Part shown: one piece after another, positions 17,009-25,024 of the stretch
Layout of the letters: every line of letters begins with the position of its first letter
How positions within the stretch are numbered: the first letter of the stretch is position 1
Assembly: GCF_023554255.2 (NCBI RefSeq)
Contig: NZ_JAMJWD020000003.1
Coordinates: forward strand, 434,001-498,000
Reading direction: 5' to 3'
Source of the DNA: Phyllobacterium sp. 21LDTY02-6
GTDB lineage: Bacteria > Pseudomonadota > Alphaproteobacteria > Rhizobiales > Rhizobiaceae
DNA: 64,000 nucleotides
Program-made: the position numbers and the translations under genes
The notes under the pieces: generated by a model
What the model was told of the DNA's origin: nothing
Database searches by the model: none
The model's input: only the letters and a program-made list of their open reading frames with translations

Positions 17009-17330
17009 GATGGAACACCTCTTCCATCATCGCCCACCATTCGCCGCTCCCGCGCGTCGGAAGCGGTTCCTGGCACGGCATGCAGACCGCCCACCATTCC
17101 TTGTTGCGCGGATCGGCCGCCATCCTTGCCATGTCGGCGGCAAAATCGGTGCCGTGATATTCCCATGTGCCGAAAAGAAGGTTCTCCGGCTCCTTCAGGA
17201 AAATCGTGTAGTTGCGGATGTTGCAGCTGCTTATGAGGGCGAGGATCTCGGGCCAGACCGCCGCGTGCAGCTGCTTGTATTCCGCTATCTTGTCCGGCTT
17301 CAGGCCGATGACCATGCCCATCCGCTGCAT
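17001..17330 (-). CDS. L-rhamnose mutarotase-like protein
   Basis: A 109-residue dimeric ferredoxin-like barrel protein of the RhaM/YiiL family, which interconverts anomers of L-rhamnose or related 6-deoxy sugars. It begins MGMVIGLKPDKIAEYKQLHA, with the catalytic His at residue 22 and Tyr at 18, and has the family IRNYTIFL and LFGTWEY segments and a WW pair near the end. It lies between the ABC ATPase gene (3-nt gap) and the Gfo/Idh gene (8-nt overlap). Its presence suggests the imported substrate is a reducing sugar such as a deoxyhexose, although no rhamnose isomerase or kinase is nearby. Confidence 0.88.
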   Translation of the reverse strand: MQRMGMVIGLKPDKIAEYKQLHAAVWPEILALISSCNIRNYTIFLKEPENLLFGTWEYHGTDFAADMARMAADPRNKEWWAVCMPCQEPLPTRGSGEWWAMMEEVFHHD

Positions 17331-17333
17331 CGC

Positions 17334-18440
17334 CTAGGCCCCCTTCTGCGCCAGCGTCAGGCCGGTCTCGGCGTCGAAGAGATGGGCCTGCGACAGGTCG
17401 AAGCTGAGCTTCACCGCTTCGCCGGGATGCAGCGGCCGTGGGTTCAACATGCGCGAGACCCACTCCCTGTTATTGAAATTGACGAAGAGCAGCGTCTCAT
17501 TGCCAAGCGGCTCGGTTATGACGACAGGCAGTTCCATCTCGTGGACATCCTCGGCCGCGCCGGCATGAAGCCCGTGCCCGGTCGGGTAGACATCGTCCGG
17601 GCGGATGCCGAAGCAGACGCGCTGTCCATTGCGAAGCCTGTCCCGGAACTGCGCGGGGACCGGCAACGTCTGGCCGCTGCCGAAGACGAGCTTCCCATGA
17701 TCGACGAGCGCGTCGTCGAGGTTCATGGGCGGCGAACCGATGAAGCCGGCGACGAATTTCGTACGCGGGTTCTGGAACACTTCGTCGGGCGTGCCGACCT
17801 GTTCGATATGGCCGTCGCGCATGATGACGATGCGGTCGGACAGGGTCATGGCCTCGACCTGATCATGCGTCACATAGATCATGGTCGACTTGACCTTGGC
17901 GTGGAGCTTCTTGATCTCCGTGCGTACCTGCGAGCGCAGCTTGGCGTCGAGATTCGACAGTGGCTCGTCGAACAGGAAGACATCGGGATTTCGAACGATG
18001 GCGCGGCCCATGGCGACGCGCTGGCGCTGCCCGCCCGAGAGCTGCGAAGGGCGCCGATCCAGATAGGGCGTGAGGTCGAGAACCGTGGCGGCTTCGGCGA
18101 CCCTCGTCTTGATTTCGTCCTTCGGAACACCGGCGATCTTCAGGGAAAAGCCCATGTTCTCGCCGACGGTCATGTGCGGGTAGAGCGCATAGGACTGGAA
18201 CACCATCGAGATGTTGCGCGAGCGCGGCGGCAGGTCGTTCACCGTCTTGCCGCCGATTTCTATCGTGCCGTCGCTGATATCCTCAAGCCCGGCGATCATC
18301 CGCAATGTCGTGGATTTGCCGCAGCCCGACGGGCCGACGAGGGCGATGAATTCGCGGTCCTTCACTTCGAGGTCGATGCCGTGCACGACCTCCTGCACGC
18401 CGTAACGCTTGATCAATTTCCTGAGTGTGACGGTAGCCAT
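17334..18440 (-). CDS. Sugar ABC transporter ATP-binding protein (UgpC/MalK type)
   Basis: A 368-residue carbohydrate importer ATPase. Motifs are complete: Walker A GPSGCGKST (about 36-44), Q-loop MVFQSYALYPH, signature LSGGQRQR, Walker B VFLFDEPLSNLD, and H-loop VYVTHDQ. A C-terminal TOBE domain (about 240-368) follows. It energises the two permeases encoded just upstream (3-nt gaps). It is a useful comparison for the 42.9 kb ATPase, which lacks the Walker B segment found here. Confidence 0.95.
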   Translation of the reverse strand: MATVTLRKLIKRYGVQEVVHGIDLEVKDREFIALVGPSGCGKSTTLRMIAGLEDISDGTIEIGGKTVNDLPPRSRNISMVFQSYALYPHMTVGENMGFSLKIAGVPKDEIKTRVAEAATVLDLTPYLDRRPSQLSGGQRQRVAMGRAIVRNPDVFLFDEPLSNLDAKLRSQVRTEIKKLHAKVKSTMIYVTHDQVEAMTLSDRIVIMRDGHIEQVGTPDEVFQNPRTKFVAGFIGSPPMNLDDALVDHGKLVFGSGQTLPVPAQFRDRLRNGQRVCFGIRPDDVYPTGHGLHAGAAEDVHEMELPVVITEPLGNETLLFVNFNNREWVSRMLNPRPLHPGEAVKLSFDLSQAHLFDAETGLTLAQKGA

Positions 18441-18443
18441 GGA

Positions 18444-19310
18444 TCAACCTTTGACCGCGCCGAAGGTAAGCCCGCCGACGAGATGTTTCTGAATGATGAA
18501 TGTGAGGGTGAGGGCCGGAATGATCATGACCACGGCGAGGGCGCACATGCCGCGCCAGTCGATGGTGAATTCCGCCGTATAGTCGAGCAGCCCGACCGGC
18601 AATGTCTTGGAATTGACCGATCTCGTGATCTGCGATGCCAGCGCATATTCGTTCCAGGAGGTAAGAAACGCGAAGATGCCCGCCGAGGCTATGCCGGGGC
18701 CGGCCAATGGAAACTCCACCTGCCAGAATGCCTGCCAGCGCGTGCATCCATCGATCTGCGCCGCCTCGGCCAGATCCTTCGGGACCTGCCGGAAGAAGCC
18801 ATCGATGAGCCAGATCGTGAACGGGACATTGAGCGCGACATAGGTCAGGATCATCGCGAAATGCGTGTCGATTATGCCGGTCCGCGCAAAGAGCATGAAC
18901 AGCGGCAATGAAAGCGCGATGCCAGGCACGGCGCGCGTCAGCATGAAGGCAAGGAATATCGCCGATTTCGCCTTGAACCGGAAGCGGGCGAAGGCGTAGC
19001 CGCCCGAAATGCCGATAGCGAGAGCGATGATCGTCGAGGTGATCGAGATGATCAGCGAGTTGCGGAAGTAGCTCCAGACGGGAATCCCGCCGCCACCGAC
19101 ACCGGAGAACATTGCGCGGTAGGCATCGAGCGAAAGGTCCTGCGGGATCCAGATCGCCGGCTTCGCCATGATCTCGACCGTTGGACGAAGCGAGCTGAGC
19201 ACGATCCAGAATCCCGGCAAGCAGATGATCAGCATGGCGATGAACAGCCCGACGAAATGAGCCAGGCCGAGCAGGCGCTTCTTGGCGCGGTGAAGCTGAT
19301 TATTGTCCAT
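18444..19310 (-). CDS. Carbohydrate ABC transporter permease (MalG type)
   Basis: A 288-residue inner-membrane permease with six predicted transmembrane segments and the EAA loop EAAQIDGCTRWQAFWQVEFP (20 residues), which docks to the ATPase. The N-terminal segment GLFIAMLIICLPGFWIVLSSL and the C-terminal GGLTFGAVKG are typical of the MalG/second-permease class. It overlaps nothing but is packed 1-3 nt from both neighbours in the operon of binding protein, two permeases, ATPase, mutarotase, Gfo/Idh and MaoC. Confidence 0.93.
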   Translation of the reverse strand: MDNNQLHRAKKRLLGLAHFVGLFIAMLIICLPGFWIVLSSLRPTVEIMAKPAIWIPQDLSLDAYRAMFSGVGGGGIPVWSYFRNSLIISITSTIIALAIGISGGYAFARFRFKAKSAIFLAFMLTRAVPGIALSLPLFMLFARTGIIDTHFAMILTYVALNVPFTIWLIDGFFRQVPKDLAEAAQIDGCTRWQAFWQVEFPLAGPGIASAGIFAFLTSWNEYALASQITRSVNSKTLPVGLLDYTAEFTIDWRGMCALAVVMIIPALTLTFIIQKHLVGGLTFGAVKG

Positions 19311-19311
19311 T

Positions 19312-20208
19312 TTACCACTCCGCTCCTATTTGCTGGCGCGCGGCGGCGAGCTTTCTGAAGAAATAGACCGTGAACAGGATGGACAGGAGGATGGCGACAT
19401 AGGCCATGGCATTGGCCATTCCCATCCGCGCATCGCCATAGGCGGTGCGGCCGATGAGCGTCCACAGCAGTTCGGTGCGTTTCGCCGGCCCGCCATCGGT
19501 CATGATCTTGACGATGTCATAGGCGCGGGCGACGTCCAGCGAGCGGATCGTCATCGCGATGAGGGCGAAAGGCGTGATATAGGGCCAGATCACATAGCGA
19601 AATGTCTGCCACGGCGTGCATCCATCCACATTGGCGGCCTCGATCGGGTCCTTTGGCATGGCCATCAAGCCCGCGAGGATCAATATGGCGAAGACGGATG
19701 TGGACGACCAGATTTCCGCGATGATGATCGACACCATGGCGAGGTTGACGTCGATGAGCCACGGAATTGCCCGATCGGTCAGCCCCAGCGATTGCAGGGC
19801 ATTGTTGACGAAGCCGACATTGTCATTGAACAGGAACTTGAACTGGAACCCCACGAGTACCGGCGAGAACATCATCGGGAACATCATCATGGTGCGCAGT
19901 ATCCGCTGTCCGCGCGTCGCCTTTTCGACCAGCATCGCCAGGCCGAGCCCGAGGAACATCTCGGCGTTCAACGCAATCGTCAGGAGCAGCACGGTCCGCC
20001 CGAACGCGATCCAGAACTCCCAGTTGGAGAGGACGGCGACATAGTTGCGAAAGCCGATGAATACCCAGAGGGAGTCCGGCTTGGTCAGGCGAAAGGGGGT
20101 AAAGCTTGAATAGAGGGAGAAGACGAGCGGCACGATGATGACAGCGGCCAGAACGATGAAGGCCGGTAACAGCAGCAGCGCCGGCGTCGAGAGCTTAACG
20201 GACTTCAT
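19312..20208 (-). CDS. Carbohydrate ABC transporter permease (MalF type)
   Basis: A 298-residue inner-membrane permease of the first-permease (MalF/UgpA) class. Hydrophobic segments begin at ALLLLPAFIVLAAVIIVPLV, and the EAA loop EAANVDGCTPWQTFRYVIWP (20 residues) is near residue 200. It is preceded by a 57-bp gap holding a strong hairpin after the binding-protein gene, which may reduce read-through so that the permease is made in lower amounts than the binding protein. Confidence 0.93.
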   Translation of the reverse strand: MKSVKLSTPALLLLPAFIVLAAVIIVPLVFSLYSSFTPFRLTKPDSLWVFIGFRNYVAVLSNWEFWIAFGRTVLLLTIALNAEMFLGLGLAMLVEKATRGQRILRTMMMFPMMFSPVLVGFQFKFLFNDNVGFVNNALQSLGLTDRAIPWLIDVNLAMVSIIIAEIWSSTSVFAILILAGLMAMPKDPIEAANVDGCTPWQTFRYVIWPYITPFALIAMTIRSLDVARAYDIVKIMTDGGPAKRTELLWTLIGRTAYGDARMGMANAMAYVAILLSILFTVYFFRKLAAARQQIGAEW

Positions 20209-20230
20209 GAATTGCCCTGATCATAATGAA

Positions 20231-20259
20231 GGATGCACCGGCGCGGCGCCGGTGCATCC
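20231..20259 (-). terminator. Intercistronic hairpin between sugar-binding protein and permease genes
   Basis: A perfect 12-bp stem, GGATGCACCGGC (20231-20242) with GCCGGTGCATCC (20248-20259), closes a 5-nt loop. On the minus strand it is followed by TTCATTATGA, a weak U-rich tract. It probably acts as a partial terminator or mRNA 3'-end stabiliser. Confidence 0.65.
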
Positions 20260-20265
20260 GAAAGC

Positions 20266-21582
20266 TTAAAGTTTACCGGCATCCTCGAGGATTTCCGTAG
20301 CCTTGGTCGCTGCGGCGTCGAGCGCTTCCTTGGACGTCTTGTCGCCAAGGATCGCAGCCTGGAGTTCGGGGTAGACGGCATTCGAAATCTCGATCCACTC
20401 GGCGAGCGGCGGTACCGGAAATGCGTTCTTCGAAGCTTCCTGGAAGGCGTTCAGGACTTCCGTCTTGTAGGCGTCGCCCTTGGCAGCCTCGATATTATAC
20501 TCCCAGACCGCGGTGCGGCTCGGGAGCGGCCCGGCTGCGGATTCCAGCTTCTGACTGTCCTCGTTGGTCAGCCACCAGACGAGAGAAGCCGCGGCTTCCT
20601 TGTTGGCGCAGGATTCGGTGACGGAGAAGCCATGGAAGCCGGACCAGCCGGTGCGCTTGCCCGATGAACCGGCAGGCTGCACCTTGACGCCGACATTGCC
20701 GGCGATCTTGGAGGATTTCGGGTCGTTGAAGAATGTCGCCCAGCCCGGCCAGTCCAGATTGAGCGCCACCGATCCCGATGCGAAGCCCTGGCCGAGGTCG
20801 TCCCAGAGATAGTTGGTGGTGCCGGCCGGAACCACCTTGTCCTTGTAGAGCTTCACGAACCAGTCGAGCGCACGCACGCCGGCTTCCGAATTGAACGAAG
20901 GCTTGCCTTCGCCATCGATATATTCACCGCCCTCGGCGACCAGCATTTCGTAGAAGCGGCCATTGATGGCCTCTTCCTTGCCCGCAAACTGCGTGCCGTA
21001 GAAATTCGGCGGCGCCGCGAAGAATTCGGCTTGGTCGGTGACCTGCGCCCATGTGTCCGGCGGCGTCAGGTCGTAACCGTATTTTGCCTTGAACGCCGTC
21101 TTCTTCTCCTCGTCCTGATAGAGGCTCTTCTGGTAATAGAGCGCGGACACGTCGAACTGGGCGCGCGGCAACATGACGAGCTTGCCGTCGAGGGTCGAAG
21201 CCTTGATGAGATTGGGCACGAAAGCTGCCAGTTCCTCGGCGGGAACGAGCGGGGTCAGGTCCGTATAGATGTCAGGATATTGCGGCGCGAACGAAGAGTG
21301 GTTGGAGCCGACGCACCAGGAAATGCTCCCCGTGGCGATATCGGACTTGATCTCCTTGTCGAGCTCGAAATGGTTCTTCTTCGACAGGATGTTGACCTTG
21401 GCGCCGGTCAGCTTCTCCCATTCCCCGATCCGCTCATAAAGCTTCTCATATTGCTGGCCGCCGATCAGCTTGGCGTCGATCGTGACGCCGTCAAACTTGC
21501 CCGGCAGTTCAGCGGCATTGCCGGCCTGTGCCAGGGTAAGTGCGATAACACCGGCGCAAACGCCGCAGAGCAGTTTTTTCAT
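20266..21582 (-). CDS. Sugar ABC transporter extracellular solute-binding protein
   Basis: A 438-residue periplasmic binding protein (family 1). The signal peptide MKKLLCGVCAGVIALTLAQA (20 residues) ends at a probable AxA site (GNAA) near residue 24. The mature part shows the family pattern of SBP_bac_1, with WEKLTGAKVNIL early and WPGWATFFND and WWLTNEDSQKL later. ATG at 21582 has GGGAGG 9 nt upstream. It is the first gene of the minus-strand operon; the upstream gap 21583-21736 holds TATATA-centred dyads that the adjacent IclR regulator may bind. Confidence 0.94.
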   Translation of the reverse strand: MKKLLCGVCAGVIALTLAQAGNAAELPGKFDGVTIDAKLIGGQQYEKLYERIGEWEKLTGAKVNILSKKNHFELDKEIKSDIATGSISWCVGSNHSSFAPQYPDIYTDLTPLVPAEELAAFVPNLIKASTLDGKLVMLPRAQFDVSALYYQKSLYQDEEKKTAFKAKYGYDLTPPDTWAQVTDQAEFFAAPPNFYGTQFAGKEEAINGRFYEMLVAEGGEYIDGEGKPSFNSEAGVRALDWFVKLYKDKVVPAGTTNYLWDDLGQGFASGSVALNLDWPGWATFFNDPKSSKIAGNVGVKVQPAGSSGKRTGWSGFHGFSVTESCANKEAAASLVWWLTNEDSQKLESAAGPLPSRTAVWEYNIEAAKGDAYKTEVLNAFQEASKNAFPVPPLAEWIEISNAVYPELQAAILGDKTSKEALDAAATKATEILEDAGKL

Positions 21583-21623
21583 TGGAACCTCCCAGTTCGT
21601 CGGCGCCCAGGTCGCCCGTGACT

Positions 21624-21654
21624 CTCATATATAAGAAATCCATTTATATACAAA
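21624..21654. promoter_or_regulatory. Two TATATA-centred dyads upstream of the binding-protein gene (IclR operator candidates)
   Basis: CTCATATATAAG (21624-21635) and TTTATATACAAA (21643-21654) are near-palindromes 19 bp apart, roughly two helical turns. A similar TTCGTATATGAA lies at 21706-21717. They sit between the divergent binding-protein and IclR genes. Confidence 0.5.
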
Positions 21655-21705
21655 CATTCCTTTCCGGTGATTGTCAATCTCAAGTAAGGCTTCGTAAAAT
21701 GAATT

Positions 21706-21717
21706 TTCGTATATGAA
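21706..21717. promoter_or_regulatory. TATATA-centred dyad just upstream of the IclR gene
   Basis: TTCGTATATGAA is a near-perfect 12-bp dyad. An in-frame ATG at 21713 lies within it, which is one reason to prefer the ATG at 21737 as the IclR start. It is a likely autoregulatory site. Confidence 0.5.
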
Positions 21718-21736
21718 GAGGGAAAGGGGAGCCGTG

Positions 21737-22525
21737 ATGGAAGAGGAAGACGAGCGATATCGGGCACCAGCCCTCGACAAGGGTCTGGACATTCTGGAGC
21801 TTCTTGCCGGCATCGACGGCAGCCTTACGCAAACCGAAATTGCCAAGGCCTTGCAGCGCACGCCCAACGAATTCTACCGGATGCTGGATCGGCTCGTGCG
21901 GCGCGGCTACGTGACCCGCACCGACGGTGACCGCTACGCGCTTACGCTGAAACTTTTCGGCCTTGCGCAATTGCATGCGCCGGTGCGCCGGCTTGTCGCC
22001 TATGCCATGCCGCTGATGCGCGAATTCGCTCAACGATCGAGGCAGGCGAACCAGCTGGCCGTCTTCGATCGCGGTTCGGTGGTGGTCGTGGCGCAGCAGG
22101 AAGCTCCGGATTACTGGGGCATTTCCATCCGCGTCGGGTCGCATGTCGGGCTGTTCAACACCGGGTCGGGACATGTGCTGCTCGCCTTCTCCACGCCGGA
22201 AGAGCGACGGCTGATGATCGCTGAAAACCGCCGCGGAGAGGAAGACAAGCCGTTGCCGGCAGAGCTACTGGCGCGCTTCGGGCAGATACGCGAGCGCGGC
22301 TATGAAATGATGCCGAGCATGCAGACTGCCGGCGTGCATAACCTTTCCGCGCCTGTGCTTGCCTCCGACGGCCGCGTCATCGCGGCGCTGACCTGCCCCT
22401 ATATCAGCCTGTTGGCGCCGGATGCGCCGGACATAGACCGGACGATCGCCATGCTGCTCGAGACCACCGGTCAATTGTCAAGCCTGGCCGGCTTCGGCAT
22501 CGGATCGCCTAAGGGAGTCGCTTGA
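21737..22525 (+). CDS. IclR family transcriptional regulator
   Basis: A 262-residue IclR regulator. An N-terminal winged helix-turn-helix (about 8-70) contains LDKGLDILELLAG, TQTEIAKALQRTPNEFYRMLDRL (cited in part) and the wing RRGYVTRTDGDRYALT. A C-terminal effector domain includes VGLFNTGSGHVLLAF and the late HNLSAPVL segment typical of the family. ATG at 21737 has GGGGAG upstream. The gene is divergent from the sugar ABC operon and convergent with the export-signal-less binding protein, overlapping it by 17 bp. It probably controls both sides through the TATATA dyads; the effector is unknown. Confidence 0.9.
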   Translation: MEEEDERYRAPALDKGLDILELLAGIDGSLTQTEIAKALQRTPNEFYRMLDRLVRRGYVTRTDGDRYALTLKLFGLAQLHAPVRRLVAYAMPLMREFAQRSRQANQLAVFDRGSVVVVAQQEAPDYWGISIRVGSHVGLFNTGSGHVLLAFSTPEERRLMIAENRRGEEDKPLPAELLARFGQIRERGYEMMPSMQTAGVHNLSAPVLASDGRVIAALTCPYISLLAPDAPDIDRTIAMLLETTGQLSSLAGFGIGSPKGVA

Positions 22526-23651
22526 GGCTGGCCCGATACTCGCTGTTCAGCGTCTCGATCACCTGGCGGGGATCGCCGCCGTCGATGAGTGCCGCATTGA
22601 TCAGTTCCGACGCCTTCTGCTGGAAATCCATATAGCCATCATGGCGCGGACGCAGCCAGGCCGCCTCCAATGTCCGCCGTGTCGAAAGATAGAAGTCGGA
22701 TGTCGTGGCATTGGCGGCAGCGCTTTCCCAGCCGCTGGCATGTCCGGGCTGGCCGCCCGCTGCGTGATAGAGGTTGGCCTGGACTTCCGCCCCCGCGACC
22801 CAGAATGCGAAATCCTCGGCCTCGCGCCGATGTTTCGTGAAGGCCGAAACGGCGATGCCGGTGCCGCCAAGCGCAGAACCAACGGGGCCGGACTTGCCCG
22901 CGGCCGGAATATCGGCGAAGCGGACGATGTTGGCGCGGTAGCCGGCCATGGCAAAATTCACATAGCCATAGATGAGCGGTGCACAGGCCTCTTTCTGCCC
23001 GGCGGCAAGCCGTTCGAGCGCGCCGATCGGATCGAGCCGGAAATTCTCCGGATCGACGAGGGCCGCAAGTTCGCGCATCAATTCCAGCACCTGCACGCCT
23101 TGTTCGGGCGCAATGATCTCCTCCTGCCCATCATTATTGCACGGCGTGCCGAGATTGGCGGCCAAAGTGAAGAAGCTCATCAACCCGTGCGGCGGACGCA
23201 GCGGCCAGACGATCGCTCCCCGCCTGGCCAGCTCGACGATATCCTGCCATTGCGTCGGAGCAGCGGCAAGGAGATCGGGCCGCCATGCCTGCACCTGCGC
23301 CGCGGCATCGATCGGCAGCGCCCATTGGCGTCCGCGCCAATTGTAACTGATGAAGGATTTGCCGACGCTGGCCCGCGCCAGCTGCTGCAGCTCGCTCTCC
23401 CGGCCCGGCACATCGAGCGGATGGAGACAGGCCTCCTCCGTAATCTGCCCGACATGGGGATGGTCGATGACGATCAGATCATAGGCTTTCGCCAGTTCTT
23501 CGACCGGATAGCTCTCGAAATCCTGCAATGAACGTTTCGACCAGCTGATCTCGACGCCCGTGCGTTCGATCCAGGCGCTCGCGGCCGCGATCATTGGATC
23601 GTAGCCGCGCGGATGGCTCCAGGTCATGCCCTTCAATTTTACTGGGCTCAT
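22509..23651 (-). CDS. Solute-binding-protein-fold protein without a signal peptide
   Basis: A 380-residue protein with the fold of an ABC extracellular binding protein: WIERTGVEISWSKRSLQDFE near the N terminus, LIVIDHPHVGQ, WALPIDAAAQVQAWRPDLL (19 residues), and GGTGIAVSAFTKHRREAEDF late. It begins MSPVKLKGMTWSHPRGYDPM with no hydrophobic signal, and no Sec, Tat or lipobox sequence is in reach, so it is predicted to be cytoplasmic. Its start overlaps the CoA-transferase stop (ATGA), so the two are coupled. It has no dedicated permease. A cytoplasmic ligand- or substrate-binding role with the CoA-transferase is inference. Confidence 0.8.
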   Translation of the reverse strand: MSPVKLKGMTWSHPRGYDPMIAAASAWIERTGVEISWSKRSLQDFESYPVEELAKAYDLIVIDHPHVGQITEEACLHPLDVPGRESELQQLARASVGKSFISYNWRGRQWALPIDAAAQVQAWRPDLLAAAPTQWQDIVELARRGAIVWPLRPPHGLMSFFTLAANLGTPCNNDGQEEIIAPEQGVQVLELMRELAALVDPENFRLDPIGALERLAAGQKEACAPLIYGYVNFAMAGYRANIVRFADIPAAGKSGPVGSALGGTGIAVSAFTKHRREAEDFAFWVAGAEVQANLYHAAGGQPGHASGWESAAANATTSDFYLSTRRTLEAAWLRPRHDGYMDFQQKASELINAALIDGGDPRQVIETLNSEYRASLKRLP

Positions 23652-24808
23652 AGGGAAAACTCCTCGCGTATTGCGCGGCTGTGCTCGCCGACCCTCGGCG
23701 CCGCCGTCGATGTGCGGGCGCGCTGACCATCCACGCGGATGGGCGATCGCGTCGTCAGGATGGAAACGCCGTCTTCGCGCGTTACGGTCTGAAGCAGGTC
23801 CAATACCTTGAAGCCTTCGCTGGAGATCAACTGTTCCCAGTTCAGCACCGAGGCGCACCAGATATCCGCCGGTTCGAGAACCTGCAGCCATTCATCGGTG
23901 GTCCGCGTCGCAAGCTTTTCGGCAATGATCCGCTTGATCTCGTCGCGGGACGTGAACCAGGAGGATTTATCATCCGCGAAGGGCGTGAGCTCGTCGATTT
24001 CCAACAGCGCGGCGAGCCGCGAGATCGGCGTCATGGCGATGGCGATGAACCCGTCCCGCGTCGGATATACGCCGTAAGGCGCAGACAGGTAAGCGTGAGC
24101 GCTGCGGAAATTCGATCGCTTCGGCAGGCGCCTTCCATCATTGAGATGGGTGGTGAGCACTTCGAACTGGAAGTCGACCAGTGCCTCCAGCAGACTTGTT
24201 TCGACATGGCTGCCCTTGCCGCTGATGCCCTTCCGCACCAGAGCCGCGAGTATGCCCTGCACCGTGGCTGCACCTGCCAGCATGTCGGCCACGGCGAGAC
24301 CGAAGGGAACCGGCCCCTGACCGTCGTCGCCATTCAGCCACATCAGTCCCGAGCGGGCCTGCGCGAGCAGGTCCTGGCCCGGCCGCATGACCCACGGCCC
24401 TTCTTCGCCATAGCCGCTGATGCTGGCATAGACGATTGACGGGTTGATCTCCCTGACCTGTTCGTAGCCGAGGCCGAGCCTCTGGATCACTCCCGGCCGG
24501 AAATTCTGTATCACCACATCCGCCTTCCCGATCAGCGTCTTGAGCGCGGCCATGTCGGCCTCGTTCTTCATGTCAAGGGCGATACTTTCCTTGCCGCGAT
24601 TGATCGCGTGGAAAATCGTGGAATCGCCGCCGATCTCCGTGTCGCTGAGGTAGAGCCCCCGCGAAAGGTCGCCGCCATCCGGTCGCTCCACCTTGATGAT
24701 GCGGGCGCCGAGATCCAGCAGCCGCAGCGCGGCATAGGGGCCAGACAGAAACTGGCTCATGTCAAGCACGAGCAAGCCCTCGAGCGGAAGTGATGAAGTA
24801 TCGTCCAT
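23648..24808 (-). CDS. CaiB/BaiF family (type III) CoA-transferase
   Basis: A 386-residue type III CoA-transferase. Family marks are GLLVLDMSQFLSGPYAALRL (20 residues) with its fold start, ARIIKVERPDGGD, SIALDMKNEAD, VVIQNFRPGVIQRLGLGYE and GQDLLAQARSGLMWLNG, with the catalytic Asp expected in the GPWVMRPGQDLL stretch. It transfers CoA between carboxylic acids; the acid is unknown. ATG at 24808 has AGAGGAA 7 nt upstream. The promoter region upstream has a TTCATATATGGG element like those at the 21.7 kb IclR gene. Confidence 0.93.
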   Translation of the reverse strand: MDDTSSLPLEGLLVLDMSQFLSGPYAALRLLDLGARIIKVERPDGGDLSRGLYLSDTEIGGDSTIFHAINRGKESIALDMKNEADMAALKTLIGKADVVIQNFRPGVIQRLGLGYEQVREINPSIVYASISGYGEEGPWVMRPGQDLLAQARSGLMWLNGDDGQGPVPFGLAVADMLAGAATVQGILAALVRKGISGKGSHVETSLLEALVDFQFEVLTTHLNDGRRLPKRSNFRSAHAYLSAPYGVYPTRDGFIAIAMTPISRLAALLEIDELTPFADDKSSWFTSRDEIKRIIAEKLATRTTDEWLQVLEPADIWCASVLNWEQLISSEGFKVLDLLQTVTREDGVSILTTRSPIRVDGQRARTSTAAPRVGEHSRAIREEFSL

Positions 24809-24866
24809 GCGTTCCTCTATTGGTTTCTTCGGCCAACAGGCCATTTGTTCTTATTTAAAAAGATAT

Positions 24867-24878
24867 TTCATATATGGG
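24867..24878. promoter_or_regulatory. TATATA-type element upstream of the CoA-transferase gene
   Basis: TTCATATATGGG resembles TTCGTATATGAA at 21706-21717 and lies 60 bp upstream of the CoA-transferase start, in an AT-rich stretch. It suggests control by the same IclR protein. Confidence 0.4.
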
Positions 24879-25024
24879 TGATCTGCGCAAGCCTGTTGCT
24901 GCCGGCAGGTACATTGTCGGCATAGGGGCTCTTTTGAGGATCGCCGATCTATGGTTTCTGTGGTTTACAGCCTGATCGGCGCAGTCGCGGACGAGACGGT
25001 GGGCCGTGAGGCGGGGAGACGAAA

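Noticed and set aside
17334-18440. Possibility that the missing Walker B in the 42.9 kb ATPase is a family trait shared here.
   Set aside because: This ATPase has the full VFLFDEP segment, so the shorter form at 42.9 kb is the odd one.
16863-18911. A long plus-strand frame of about 680 codons.
   Set aside because: It runs antisense to the ABC ATPase and permease genes with clear motifs; its own sequence is low-complexity Arg/Asp/Gly and has no recognisable family.
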